From Mesorhizobium sp. AR02 (GTDB taxonomy: Bacteria; Pseudomonadota; Alphaproteobacteria; Rhizobiales; Rhizobiaceae), in assembly GCF_024746835.1 (NCBI RefSeq), contig NZ_CP080530.1:682001-746000 (forward strand): a stretch of DNA of 64,000 nt, written 5' to 3'. Shown here piece after piece: positions 52,511-61,648 of the stretch (position 1 is its first letter; the number at the start of each line of letters is the position of its first letter). A model generated the notes under the pieces. The model did no database searches. It was not told the origin of the DNA and was given only the letters and a program-made list of their open reading frames with translations. Made by a program: the position numbers and the translations under genes.

Positions 52511-52843
52511 ATGCAGGCGAATATCTGGCAAGTCGCAGGAGACGATGCGCTCTATAGGGAAGCGGCGGCGTTCGTCGATTGCCACCCGAAACCATGGGTG
52601 GAAGAGGTTTCGGAATTTCTGCGGAAGAAAGGCAAGCCCGAGACGATCACGTTGGTGATCGGACAGTTCATCGTGGCGGCTCTGTTCGAAGGACGATACG
52701 CGGATCTGCTGTACTGGTCGCTGGTTGCGGCCGAAGTGAACTGCGTTGTGATGGAGCAATGGCCTGATGATGTGCGCCAGGAGCTGGCGAGCCATCTGAA
52801 ACGGGGATTTGGAAAGCTCTCGTCGCGAAATCTCTCCCATTGA
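52511..52843 (+). CDS. Hypothetical protein (110 aa)
   Basis: MQANIWQVAGDDALYREAAA, then FVDCHPKPWVEEVSEFLRKK and TITLVIGQFIVAALFEGRYA with the DLLYWSLVAAEVNCVVMEQW stretch. A helical soluble protein of unknown family. It ends 41 bases before the convergent lytic transglycosylase gene. Confidence 0.55.
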   Translation: MQANIWQVAGDDALYREAAAFVDCHPKPWVEEVSEFLRKKGKPETITLVIGQFIVAALFEGRYADLLYWSLVAAEVNCVVMEQWPDDVRQELASHLKRGFGKLSSRNLSH

Positions 52844-52884
52844 AGGCGGCGGCCGACGGCATGGCCCTCAACGGGAAGGCGGGG

Positions 52885-53583
52885 TCACACCTGACCAAGG
52901 GCAACGTTGATGTCGCTGCCGGCGGGACCGGGAGCGGATGAAGCGAGTTTTGTGTCACCACCATTGGGCGTTGGAAAGTCGCCTGGTCCCATTTGGCAGA
53001 CCGCTTGCGCGCCGCATCCCTGAGGAATGGATTGGCCGGCCGAATTGAGGGCGGCATAGCGGCGGTTTACGTCGTTCGTCCAGTTACGGCGCTGGCTTTC
53101 AGTGCTGCCGTTGTAACGATCGGCGAGGCAGCGAATACTTGACGTGCCGCCGCACGATTTGACGGCATCGCGAAGCGTCATTACGCCGCCTTCAATGTTT
53201 TCGGACAAGATGCCCCGATCCATTCCGTAGGCCCGGCCGGTCGCCCCCGTAAGCTGCATCGGCCCAAGAACGCCACTGAAGGAGCCGGCACATGCCGACA
53301 TCGCGCCTTCGTGAGCGGATACGGCAAGTGCGAGCTTGGGATCAACGCCGTACTTGTTGGCGGCGTCTACAATCATATTGGCGATGTTCGGGCTGCGCTC
53401 CATCATCTCTTGCGTGGACGGATAGCTCGGCAGACCCGCTCCGTTCGTACAAAGGGAACGCAAGGTTGTTTTGTCATGGAGGTCGCAAGAACTTGCATCC
53501 TGATCGAAGGAATTCGCTTGCGTAGCAGGCGCTTGTCCAACGACCAGGAGCGCGGAGAGGAGTATTGGGACGGGACGCAGCAT
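52885..53583 (-). CDS. Exported lytic transglycosylase-like protein (232 aa)
   Basis: A signal peptide MLRPVPILLSALLVVGQAPA is followed by PNIANMIVDAANKYGVDPKL, ALAVSAHEGAMSACAGSFSG, VLGPMQLTGATGRAYGMDRG and SSIRCLADRYNGSTE. This is the SLT fold, with the catalytic Glu in AHEG and the GPMQL motif. Conjugation and secretion systems use such enzymes (VirB1-like) to open peptidoglycan. It lies in a minus-strand set of exported proteins and could replace the missing VirB1. Confidence 0.8.
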   Translation of the reverse strand: MLRPVPILLSALLVVGQAPATQANSFDQDASSCDLHDKTTLRSLCTNGAGLPSYPSTQEMMERSPNIANMIVDAANKYGVDPKLALAVSAHEGAMSACAGSFSGVLGPMQLTGATGRAYGMDRGILSENIEGGVMTLRDAVKSCGGTSSIRCLADRYNGSTESQRRNWTNDVNRRYAALNSAGQSIPQGCGAQAVCQMGPGDFPTPNGGDTKLASSAPGPAGSDINVALGQV

Positions 53584-53584
53584 C

Positions 53585-53941
53585 TTACTTCCCCGGGCAG
53601 AAATTATAGTTGGCGCCATTGATGGAGAGCGCGTCGCTGGATGGGCGCGTAATCTTCATCGGCGTGATGACCGGGGAGCTGCTGCCACGTTCGGTACATG
53701 AGGCTTGGAAGGCATCGTCTGCATGACGGGTGCCTGCTATCTTGCAGGTGTTCGCGCCGACGGTGATTGCGTCGCCGTCGAACTCGGCAAGTTCGAGAGC
53801 GCCGACGCCTCGGTCGAGATCGGCACATGTGTGCGTGGACGCTACATATGATCCCTGCGGAGCCTTGAGCGGATCAAGCGCTTGCGCGATTGCCGGCGAG
53901 ATCAAGACGGCTAGAGTCGCGAAGATTGTCGGGCTGGCCAT
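53585..53941 (-). CDS. Exported hypothetical protein (118 aa)
   Basis: Signal peptide MASPTIFATLAVLISPAIAQ (cleavage near AQA). The mature part is LDPLKAPQGSYVASTHTCAD with paired Cys residues and an end INGANYNFCPGK. AGGAGATCTGCC precedes ATG 53941. Only one base separates its stop from the transglycosylase start, so they form an operon. Likely a periplasmic protein with disulfides; family unknown. Confidence 0.7.
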   Translation of the reverse strand: MASPTIFATLAVLISPAIAQALDPLKAPQGSYVASTHTCADLDRGVGALELAEFDGDAITVGANTCKIAGTRHADDAFQASCTERGSSSPVITPMKITRPSSDALSINGANYNFCPGK

Positions 53942-54152
53942 GGCAGATCTCCTGAACATCATCCCGCCGTGGCCGCCGGCAGGAGCCGCGGTCAAGGCCG
54001 CGCATCGCGCGCCGTCAGGGAAGCATTGATCCGTTGGCGATGGCCGGTGGCAGGCTGGTGTCCTGAATAACGTCAGGTTCTCCATGTCGATCATGATTGC
54101 GCTCCTTGGGGATATCGAGGTTGCCGAAACACAACGGCGTGGGCTGCTTCCT

Positions 54153-54743
54153 TTAGGGTTGCGGGACAGGGACCCGGAATTGGCATTCCTGGGCGATTTC
54201 ACCTTGGAATACGATGCCGGCGCGAATGCTTTTGGCCTGAACATCATATGCACCCATCGCGCCATTCCGAGCGAGGTTGGGGCGGACGTTATTCGGTTGC
54301 GCGCCATATTCGATGAAACAGCCGGAGCCAGCGTCAGCGACCGTGGATCGGCCGTTTTGGTAGATCGCCAAGCGCATGGGACATCGTTTCAGCGTGGCAT
54401 TGCCGACAGGATCGGTGCGGATCGGCGAGCAGCCGGTGAGCGTGTGCAGGACCGAGAGGACGACGGTTTTGGTCGGGCTGCGAACGACGATGTGACTCTC
54501 GGAAGCCGGCGCGTTGGCGACCGCAAAGCGCGTATCGCCTTTGGCCACGTAGGCGTCGTTGTTCTTCTTCAGTCGGTCGGCCCATAGGGAGGCGTAGGGC
54601 ACCGCTTCCGAGTTCGGGAGCTCGAGATCGGCATAGGCGACGGCGCGCCAGGCGTTCGGATCATGCGTGAGCGACTGAGCCGAAGCGTGAGGCGCCAATG
54701 TAAGGGCAGCCGCGACTGCGAGAAATGTCAGGCGTTCGTGCAT
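54153..54743 (-). CDS. Exported hypothetical protein (196 aa)
   Basis: Signal peptide MHERLTFLAVAAALTLAPHA with cleavage after ASA. The mature part reads SLTHDPNAWRAVAYADLELP, SHIVVRSPTKTVVLSVLHTL, TGCSPI and the LARNGAMGAYDVQAKSIRAG end. Same direction as the two genes downstream, about 210 bases apart. A secreted or periplasmic protein without a recognisable domain. Confidence 0.65.
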   Translation of the reverse strand: MHERLTFLAVAAALTLAPHASAQSLTHDPNAWRAVAYADLELPNSEAVPYASLWADRLKKNNDAYVAKGDTRFAVANAPASESHIVVRSPTKTVVLSVLHTLTGCSPIRTDPVGNATLKRCPMRLAIYQNGRSTVADAGSGCFIEYGAQPNNVRPNLARNGAMGAYDVQAKSIRAGIVFQGEIAQECQFRVPVPQP

Positions 54744-54810
54744 TCCTTGCCTCGCTTCTGTGCCCTATGATTAAATCAATGTATCAGTAATTGTCGAGCG
54801 TGATATTTAG

Positions 54811-55881
54811 ATGGGACAAGAAGCTCGCCTATCGGGGCTGGATGAATTGCGAGGCCTGGCGATCGGGCTGGTGGTGCTGTCGCATGTCGGGCCGGTCTTC
54901 GGAGAAGGCGGGACGGCCGCCGCTCTGCTGTTTGCGCCGGCATGGAGCGTCGGGGTCGACCTGTTCTTTGTGATTTCCGGCCTGGTGGTGGAACGCTCAT
55001 TGCGAAGCCTGCGCCTCGAGCGCGGTGCGCTCGAGGCGGCCTCCGCCTTCTATGTCAGGCGTGCTATGCGGATCGTGCCGCTGGCCTGGTGCGTCGGCGC
55101 CATCCTCTCGATCGGGTTGATCATCCCGGGAAGCGGCGTTGAGCCTGCAGACGCGAAGGCGGCATTCGCCTGCATCTCAAATGCGCATTGGGCGCCCTGT
55201 TTCGGGGGCGCCACAGGATGCGGGAACGCCTTTGCGTTTGGGCCATTCTGGTCGATCGCCGCCGAGATGCAGTTTTATCTACTGGCTCCGCTCCTGGTGT
55301 TCTTGCTACCGCGGCGGGCGCTCGTCGCGCTGGCCGGACTCGTTCTCGTGGTCGGGACGTTCACGCTGCGGCCATGGGGCGGGACGCTTTGGACGTTTCG
55401 TATCGATGCAGTCGCGGTCGGGCTGGCGATCGGAGCAACCATGGGCACAAGCGCATGGCCCCGTCTGGCGGAACACCTGCGGGTGATCGGCAACATGGAA
55501 GCGGCGTTGTGGATGTCGATCGCGGCCTTCATGTTGGCGATCTTGCCGCCGGCGACGCATGGCGTGGCGACTGCCGCACTGGCGCTGATGTGCGGGTGGC
55601 TCGTGACAAGGGCGACCTTGCGGATTGGTTCTGTGAACTGGCCGGGGCGGATGCTGCGCCGCTTGGGAGGCATCTCCTATGCCCTCTATCTGATCCATCT
55701 GCCGGTGCTGGCGCTGTTCAACTGGTCGCTTGGCCAATTCCTGGACGCTCCGGCGACGGCAACGCTCTCGATCGCGGTCGCGATCGGGCTGTCTCATGTG
55801 CTGACGGTGGCAATCGGAGATCCGCTCCGCCAGCTCGGCCGCCAATGGTCAAATCGAACAGTACGGGAGGTGTCGCCGTGA
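54811..55881 (+). CDS. Acyltransferase-3 family membrane protein (356 aa)
   Basis: RLSGLDELRGLAIGLVVLSH holds the family motif with the catalytic His. APAWSVGVDLFFVISGLVVE is the second motif, followed by YVRRAMRIVPLAW. About ten membrane segments follow, ending ISYALYLIHLPVLALFNW. Such OafA/NodX-like enzymes O-acylate surface polysaccharides or Nod factors. The start is ATG 54811. The next gene overlaps the stop by four bases. Confidence 0.88.
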   Translation: MGQEARLSGLDELRGLAIGLVVLSHVGPVFGEGGTAAALLFAPAWSVGVDLFFVISGLVVERSLRSLRLERGALEAASAFYVRRAMRIVPLAWCVGAILSIGLIIPGSGVEPADAKAAFACISNAHWAPCFGGATGCGNAFAFGPFWSIAAEMQFYLLAPLLVFLLPRRALVALAGLVLVVGTFTLRPWGGTLWTFRIDAVAVGLAIGATMGTSAWPRLAEHLRVIGNMEAALWMSIAAFMLAILPPATHGVATAALALMCGWLVTRATLRIGSVNWPGRMLRRLGGISYALYLIHLPVLALFNWSLGQFLDAPATATLSIAVAIGLSHVLTVAIGDPLRQLGRQWSNRTVREVSP

Positions 55882-56141
55882 CGGAAGAAAATCGTCAGTG
55901 GTCGCTTGGTGGTGAAGATGTCGATCAAATTCCGCGAGGAGCGAGGGCGCTGGCGGAGCAGCTATTGACCGAGACCGACGGCGATGCCGTGGCAGCGCTC
56001 GTCGCGGCATGCTGCGTCATTGGAACCATGCGCTCGGCGGTAGGGGTATGGTGCGCAACGGATCGCCGTCAGGGGTCGATATCGCGCAAGTGCTGGACGT
56101 GTTCGTACGAAACGAGTCCCCAGCAGAAGAGCAGAGCCTAA
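55878..56141 (+). CDS. Small hypothetical protein, possibly frameshifted
   Basis: GTG 55878 overlaps the acyltransferase stop. The first 50 codons (TEENRQWSLGGEDVDQIPRG, ARALAEQLLTETDGDAVAAL, VAACCVIGTMRSA) look real. After about 56040 a different frame looks better (RGMVRNGSPSGVDIAQVLDV, FVRNESPAEEQSLTR), ending at a nearby TGA. A frameshift near 56010-56045 is likely. Family unknown. Confidence 0.4.
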   Translation: MTEENRQWSLGGEDVDQIPRGARALAEQLLTETDGDAVAALVAACCVIGTMRSAVGVWCATDRRQGSISRKCWTCSYETSPQQKSRA

Positions 56142-56664
56142 CCAGATGACTTCGACCGCGAAGTAGCTACCATGTTGGGGGCTGTGCGGCCTGCCGCTCT
56201 ATCCCCCGGAATTCTGAATGCACGATATCCGCAGTTTGATCTTCGTGGGCGACCGTCAGCAATGCCATGCACTGACACTGATTTCGCCAGGAAAGAGATT
56301 GAACTAAAGCCTTGCGAAACGCTTTGGCCGAACGACAGGATCGGTCTCGCATAGGGATTCGGCCGGAGGTGAGCGATGCGGCCTCCATGCGTGAAGGTCG
56401 CCATGACTGCTGGCGCGACCACATGCAATACGCTCGAAGTCGCCGAAGACGGTCGTCGCAATCTTCGAACTGGGATTTGCACGAAGAGACGCGGTGGTGA
56501 ATTGGCACGCTGCGTGACGACACATCCGGAGCGTCGTAAAAGCCGCTCGCAGCGTACCTCTCATATGCCCGCGGACAATCTTTCCGACGCCGGCGCCGTT
56601 GGTTTGGCCGTCGGCTTCTGTGCGCATCTGGCCAGCCGACACGCGGCAGTGCGACGGCCGCCGC
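56142..56664. other. Region without a supported gene
   Basis: Short frames exist on both strands, but none shows a recognisable protein pattern, ribosome binding site or signal peptide. It lies downstream of both the acyltransferase unit and the convergent lipoprotein gene. Confidence 0.45.
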
Positions 56665-57288
56665 TTAGTAGCGGTCGCCGAACCAGCCCTTGCTCTTGGG
56701 CGGCGAGGGTTCCTGGTAAGCCCACGGGACAGACTTGTAGGACGGCCTCGGGTCTTGGACGCGCCAAGCCTTCTGCCAGTAATAGAAATTGAGGGGTACT
56801 CGGGCGAGCACGCGACCATCGGCAGACAGGAGGTCGGAACCGCAGGCGACGACGGGGCCGTCGTAAAGTTGCACGCGGCCAGTATAGCCGTTGAGCGCCC
56901 CTGGCCGGCAGGCAAAGACGCGAACGCCTGCAGCGATCGTGTCCGGGGCTTCCGCGGGGACGGAGATCGTCTTGATGCCTTCCTTGGTGATGAGCGTACG
57001 CACAGGCACGGAGCTCCAATGCGAGCGGCGCAAGGCGTTATTCGCCTGAGCTTCGGTTGGGTAGCCGGCTGGCCGGGTAATGACCGGCGGGAAGCGCCCC
57101 CAGTCTGGCGCATATTCTTGCCGGCTGCGACTGACCCGATCAGGCTTCCAATAGGAGTCCGTAGCCGAAACGGGGCCAGCCGAATGTGAAGCATCCGGCA
57201 CTCGCTCGGCGCAACCGGCGAGCAAGGCCGCGGATGCGACGAGGTGGAGGATGTGACGAAAAGAACGCATATCGTGCTCGGGGGTCAT
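56665..57288 (-). CDS. Lipoprotein (207 aa)
   Basis: MTPEHDMRSFRHILHLVASA followed by ALLAGC is a lipoprotein signal. The mature part has PVITRPAGYPTEAQANNALR, IKTISVPAEAPDTIAAGVRV, FACRPGALNGYTGRVQLYDG and FYYWQKAWRVQDPRPSYKSV. ATG 57288 is chosen because it overlaps the preceding stop (ATGA); ATG 57270 is possible. Family unknown; it belongs with the exported proteins of this region. Confidence 0.65.
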   Translation of the reverse strand: MTPEHDMRSFRHILHLVASAALLAGCAERVPDASHSAGPVSATDSYWKPDRVSRSRQEYAPDWGRFPPVITRPAGYPTEAQANNALRRSHWSSVPVRTLITKEGIKTISVPAEAPDTIAAGVRVFACRPGALNGYTGRVQLYDGPVVACGSDLLSADGRVLARVPLNFYYWQKAWRVQDPRPSYKSVPWAYQEPSPPKSKGWFGDRY

Positions 57289-57670
57289 GGGTTTACAGGT
57301 GAGAATTTCCGGTGAAGCCAAGGCATCTGGAAGGTGCTGGCCCAAATGCCGCGATGGGTTTTGCGAGCCTGACGCTCGATCTGGGCGTAGAGGGGGATGC
57401 GACGATCGAGATCATCGGGGAGGGTGACGGCTACGCCTGCTTTCAGCCTCTCGCCGGCGACGTCGGCCATTTTGCTGGTTGCACAACGCCCTCGTCTTTC
57501 CGGACCGGCAAGCAGACAAGCCATTTTTTCAAGGTGGCGGTTACGAGCCATGCCATGGCGGCAACGCCACAAGGCAACGCCTGCTTTCCCAGCGTCGCGG
57601 TCTGGCCCAGGTCGCAGCCGTCGACGCCGCGATAGGTGCACGAAGCAAAAGTTGATTGCTGGTTCCCCAT
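57285..57670 (-). pseudogene. SNase-like gene with a frameshift
   Basis: From ATG 57670 (GGAG upstream) the frame reads STFASCTYRGVDGCDLGQTA, TLGKQALPCGVAAMAWLVTA and TLKKWLVCLPVRKDEGVV. From about 57478 a second frame continues MADVAGERLKAGVAVTLPDD, LDRRIPLYAQIERQARKTHR and GIWASTFQMPWLHR, the conserved SNase-family end. A single-base shift near 57478 separates the halves. Confidence 0.7.
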
Positions 57671-57821
57671 GGGTCACTCCTCTTCAGATTCATTGAGTCA
57701 GTAAACTATCTTGCAAATCGCTGTGCAAGTGTCTCTGACCCATATATCCCGCGAGGGGAGGAGGGTGCTCGGTGGTGTCACATTGATTGAGGGGTAAGGA
57801 AATTGAGGTAGCAGCGCGCCC

Positions 57822-58222
57822 ATGACCGTGAGTGCACCGACCTACAAGAACCACCGCTATCCGATCGAAATCGTGGCCCGTGCTGTCTGGCTCTACTTCC
57901 GCTTCAATCTGAGCCTGCGCGATGTCGAGGAAATGCTGCTCGATCGCGGGATCGTCGTTTCCTACGAGACCATCCGCCGATGGTGCCGAAAGCACGGCCC
58001 TGATTATGCGCGCCGCATACGCCGCAAGTCGCCGACGAAAGACGATGTCTGGCATCTGGATGAAGTCGCGGTGCGCATCAACGGTCAGAAGTGCTGGTTG
58101 TGGAGAGCGGTTGATCAGGACGGATATGTGCTCGACGAGATTGTCCAGACGCGTCGCAACAGCAAGGCCGCCAAGCGCCTGCTGACGCGACTTCTGAAGA
58201 AGCGTAAGCGTGAAGCTCACCC
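57822..58222 (+). pseudogene. IS6-family transposase, C-terminally truncated
   Basis: YKNHRYPIEIVARAVWLYFR, FNLSLRDVEEMLLDRGIVVS, DDVWHLDEVAVRINGQKCWL and WRAVDQDGYVLDEIVQTRRN are the IS6 transposase with the first two catalytic Asp positions. The remaining third, including the catalytic Glu, is replaced after about 58222 by IS66-derived sequence. Confidence 0.85.
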
Positions 58223-58286
58223 CATCTGGCGCGACATGAGATGATGGGCGAGAGATGATGACACTGAAGGAGCTGAGGAGCTTGCA

Positions 58287-58680
58287 GTGTCAATTTCTAT
58301 GTCTGCGCCTATGCCTGATGATAGAAGCTTCCATGTCCTTGAGGCGGTTGCGAACCGGCTGGACGCAAGTCCGCAGCGCCCGCGGCGGCGCTGGTCGGCG
58401 GAGCGAAGGCACGGCTGGTTGAAGAGTCTCTGAAGCCGGGTGCGAACGTGTCGGCGATCGCGCGCCAGGCTGAACTGGCGAGCTCGCAGCTGTTCGGCTG
58501 GCGGCGCGAGGCGATCAAGAGCGCTGCGGTCAGGCCGCAGCTGGATACGGCTCGGCTTTGTCGAAGTCACGCCGACAGCATCTGCGTCGGTGGAGATCGA
58601 GCTGGGTGGCGTGGTCATTCGCGCCGCTGCCGATATCGACGACGCCAATACAATTCCCAGCCACGGCCTGCTTAGGGGGT
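58287..58680 (+). pseudogene. IS66 accessory gene tnpA, frameshifted
   Basis: Three frames together spell the IS66 TnpA protein: LEAVANRLDASPQRPRRRWS, then LVEESLKPGANVSAIARQAE with LASSQLFGWRREAIKSA, then VEVTPTASASVEIELGGVVI and RAAADIDDAN. Single-base shifts occur near 58405 and 58545. No tnpB follows. Confidence 0.75.
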
Positions 58681-58854
58681 GAGTCGACCGAGGGCGGGCG
58701 AACTTCCACAACGGGTTGCGAGCCGAAATTTAACCACGCCGTTCGCCCTAAAACTGATCCAGATCAAGGCAGCGCACCAGACAAAGGGCAATGACCAAAG
58801 CCGTCCTGGACATCGCATCGGAGTCCAACGTCTTTGCACCAATGCCCAGGAATG

Positions 58855-58944
58855 GTCGACGCGACAAACAACGCCTGCGAACGGGCGCTGAGAGCCGCCG
58901 GCGTTCAACGGAAGATCACCAACGGCTATCCCGAGGAGGCTGCC
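58855..58944 (+). pseudogene. IS66 transposase (tnpC) fragment
   Basis: VDATNNACERALRAAGVQRK and ITNGYPEE match the region around the catalytic Glu of IS66 TnpC. The fragment is about 30 codons. Its last bases, CCGAGGAGGC, supply the ribosome binding site of the omptin gene. Confidence 0.65.
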
Positions 58945-58946
58945 CC

Positions 58947-59924
58947 ATGAATCGCTGCATATCATCATTTGCAATTCTTGCTTTCGGCACGTTCTGCACG
59001 TGGTCGACCATCACCATGGCGGCGCATTCGACCATCTATTCAGCGCCCGACAAGAGCGCCGTGTTTCTTGGTGGCATTGGCTACACGTGGCTCAAGGCCA
59101 ACGAGCTTGTCTACGACGGGGGCAATCGTATCAGCAAATTGATCTGGCAAACCAACGCGCCGGTTCTGACGGCCGGCTTCAAGGCTGACGTCATGAACCG
59201 CTGGACCTTTTCAGCCAACGCCCTGGTAGGCTTCTCTGGCAACAGCCACATGGTAGACTATGATTGGGTTGCACCATATTCCGTTGATGACGATGATTGG
59301 GTTGCACCGAGCTTTGCTGCTGCCGATTGGTGGCATCAGTCGATCCACCCCGACACTCACCTTGACCGCTACATCAGCCTAGACATGGCAGTAGGCCGAG
59401 ACGTCGTGATCAACGATGCCACGGCCATCAACCTGCATGGCGGCTTCAAGTACACCAACGTGATGTGGAGCGCCTATGGCGGTTCGTTCGTCCATAGTGA
59501 GATACGCTTCCGCGACACTCGCGGCAAGTTCCAGGACGGCGAACTTGGCATCAGTTACGAACAGCGCTATCCGGGCGTTTTCCTTGGTGCGGAATCGATC
59601 ACGAAATTCGGCAATTTGACGCTCTCGGGTCTGCTCCGCGGCGGCCTTACCATCGACGCAAACGATATTGACCATCACTGGACGGGCAAGCCTCGGCTGT
59701 TTGAAGATGCCTTCGGTGTCATCCCCTTTATCTCGGTCGGCGCCAAGGCCGATTTTCAAATGACCGAACGCGCCAGCCTCTTCCTAGCCGGCAATTTCGA
59801 TAAGTACTTCCGCCAGAAAGGCGATACCACAATGTGGGGCGCCAAAAGTGCGATCTTCAAGGATGGCGCTGGCATGGAGTTCTATGCCTTCACCGTGTCC
59901 GCCGGCTTCAAGCTGACGTTTTGA
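58947..59924 (+). CDS. Omptin-family outer-membrane aspartic protease (325 aa)
   Basis: Signal peptide MNRCISSFAILAFGTFCTWS up to MAA. ISKLIWQTNAPVLTAGFKAD, then HMVDYDWVAP with Asp104 and Asp106 (the OmpT Asp83/Asp85 pair), HQSIHPDTHLDRYISLDMAV, YEQRYPGVFLGAESITKFGN, and NDIDHHW with Asp242 and His244 (the OmpT Asp210/His212 pair). The last strand ends FYAFTVSAGFKLTF with terminal Phe, as in beta-barrels. Omptins are LPS-dependent surface proteases. An 11-codon tandem duplication (DWVAP repeated) lies next to Asp106. GAGGAGG precedes the ATG. Confidence 0.9.
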   Translation: MNRCISSFAILAFGTFCTWSTITMAAHSTIYSAPDKSAVFLGGIGYTWLKANELVYDGGNRISKLIWQTNAPVLTAGFKADVMNRWTFSANALVGFSGNSHMVDYDWVAPYSVDDDDWVAPSFAAADWWHQSIHPDTHLDRYISLDMAVGRDVVINDATAINLHGGFKYTNVMWSAYGGSFVHSEIRFRDTRGKFQDGELGISYEQRYPGVFLGAESITKFGNLTLSGLLRGGLTIDANDIDHHWTGKPRLFEDAFGVIPFISVGAKADFQMTERASLFLAGNFDKYFRQKGDTTMWGAKSAIFKDGAGMEFYAFTVSAGFKLTF

Positions 59925-60008
59925 GCGCAGTCATGTCTGGCGCCGAGCACGTAAGACGATGCGTGGAATAAGGACGCACAATGTATCTGCGCGCAATCCA
60001 TTTCAATC

Positions 60009-60690
60009 GTAAGCGGTCAGCCGATAACGTCAGGCCTAAAGTTCCAAGGCATGAGCATTTCGATCTCGGATGCCGGCCAGCCTTGAGCGATGCGGGTCAA
60101 GGTCTGCGAGAGCCAGTCGAGCGGATCGACGCTGTTCATTTTGCAGGTTTGCAGCAAGGTGGCTACCGTCGCCCAGGTTCGTCCACCGCCTTGGCTGCCG
60201 GCGAATAGACTATTCTTTCGCGTGATTGTCTGGGCCCTGATTGCACGCTCGACGATATTGGAGTCGATTTCGATGCGACCGTCCATCAGAAAGCGTTCCA
60301 GCGCCTCCCGCCGGGTGAGCGCGTAGCGGATCGCCTCGGCGGTCTTGGATTTTCCGGAGACCTTGCCCAGTTCCGCTTCCCATAGATCGAAGAGGCTCGC
60401 GACAATGGCCACGGACTTTTCCTGACGCAGCGCGGCGCGGCTTCCGGCATCCTTGCCGCGAACCTCGTCCTCGAGCTTCCACAATTCGGTCATGGCGATG
60501 ATCGTTACCGTCGCGGCCTGCGAGACCCCGCTGATGTGCAGGTCGTAGAATTTGCGCCGCAGGTGAGCCCAGCACCCGGCGAGCCGGATTGTTTCATTGC
60601 TGCCGGCTTTGGCCCGTGCCTTGACCAGGTTGGTATAGGCCGAGTAGCCATCCACTTGCAGGATACCGCTTAATCGCAAGGTGGCCGTAA
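60009..60690 (-). pseudogene. IS66 transposase (tnpC) C-terminal part with right end
   Basis: GILQVDGYSAYTNLVKARAK, TIRLAGCWAHLRRKFYDLHI, RREALERFLMDGRIEIDSNI, VERAIRAQTITRKNSLFAGS and GGGRTWATVATLLQTCKMNS are the IS66 TnpC C-terminal half. The terminal repeat GTAAGCGGTCAGCC starts at 60009. The N-terminal half is lost at about 60690, before the integrase fragment. Confidence 0.85.
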
Positions 60691-60755
60691 TGTGAAGGAA
60701 CATCGGCCGGATCCGGGATTGATGCTGTTTCTGATCGACGGTCCTTCGCATTATT

Positions 60756-61648
60756 TCAGAGCGTGTCGAGCCAGGCGAGCAAGCTCGTATCCCGCTTCCA
60801 TGACGGGGGATGCCGTGCCGGTTCCGGAACGCTGACCTGTTCCAGCGCCTTTCGCTTCGTTTCCAGATTGGCCCTGGCGTAGTGATTGGTGGTGTCGAGG
60901 CTCACATGACCAAGCCAACTGCGGATGACGGTAATGTCGACGCCCGCCGAGACGAGGTGGACAGCGGTGGCGTGCCGGAAGCTGTGGGGCGTCACATGCT
61001 TAATCCGTAACGTTGGCGAGGTTTCGGCCGCCGCCTTCACATAGGCCGCAAGCTTGAACCGAACGCCGGATGCGCTGAGCGGCGCGCCATACCGATTGAC
61101 GAACAGCCGCTGGTCCGATGTACGCGGCTGTCGCTCCAGCAGCCTTTTTAGCAACAGCACGGTTTCCGGCCAGAGTGGGCAGATCCGTTCCTTGCGGCCC
61201 TTGCCGGTAAGGCGAACGCAACTTGGGCTATCGAACCGGATCGCCTTGGGACACAGCTCGAGAGCCTCCTGTATCCGTGCCCCGCTGTTGTAGAGGAACG
61301 AGAGCAGCGCGTGATCACGCATGCCTTCGAGCGTGGAGCGGTCTGGCTGGGCAAGGATCGCTGCCACCTCCGCCGGGTCCAGATAACAGGGTTCTGATAT
61401 CGGCGCCCGCTTGACCGGAATGTGAAGGATTTCCACGCACTGAGCGATCGATGCGGGATCCTTGGTCGCGACGAAGTTGAAGAAGCTGCGGATCGCGGCA
61501 AGCCTGCAGTTGCGCGTGCCGATCGTGCTGCCGCGATCGTGCTCGGTGTGAGCGAGGAAGGCAGCCACCTCACCGGCAGTCAGATCGGCCAGCGTGATCA
61601 CCGCCACCTTCTTTTCCGCGCGTTTTGCGACGAACCGCAGGAACAGTC
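60756..61648 (-). pseudogene. Tyrosine recombinase, N-terminus cut by an IS6 element
   Basis: The frame is open up to the IS6 end at 61648: RLFLRFVAKRAEKKVAVITL, ADLTAGEVAAFLAHTEHDRG. The catalytic domain is whole: NSGARIQEAL (Arg), HSFRHATAVHL (HxxR), SWLGHVSLDTTNHYARANLE (His and Tyr). It resembles the recombinases of rhizobial recombinase-in-trio elements. About 20-30 N-terminal residues and the promoter are missing. A GTG at 61607 could allow a shortened product. Confidence 0.8.
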
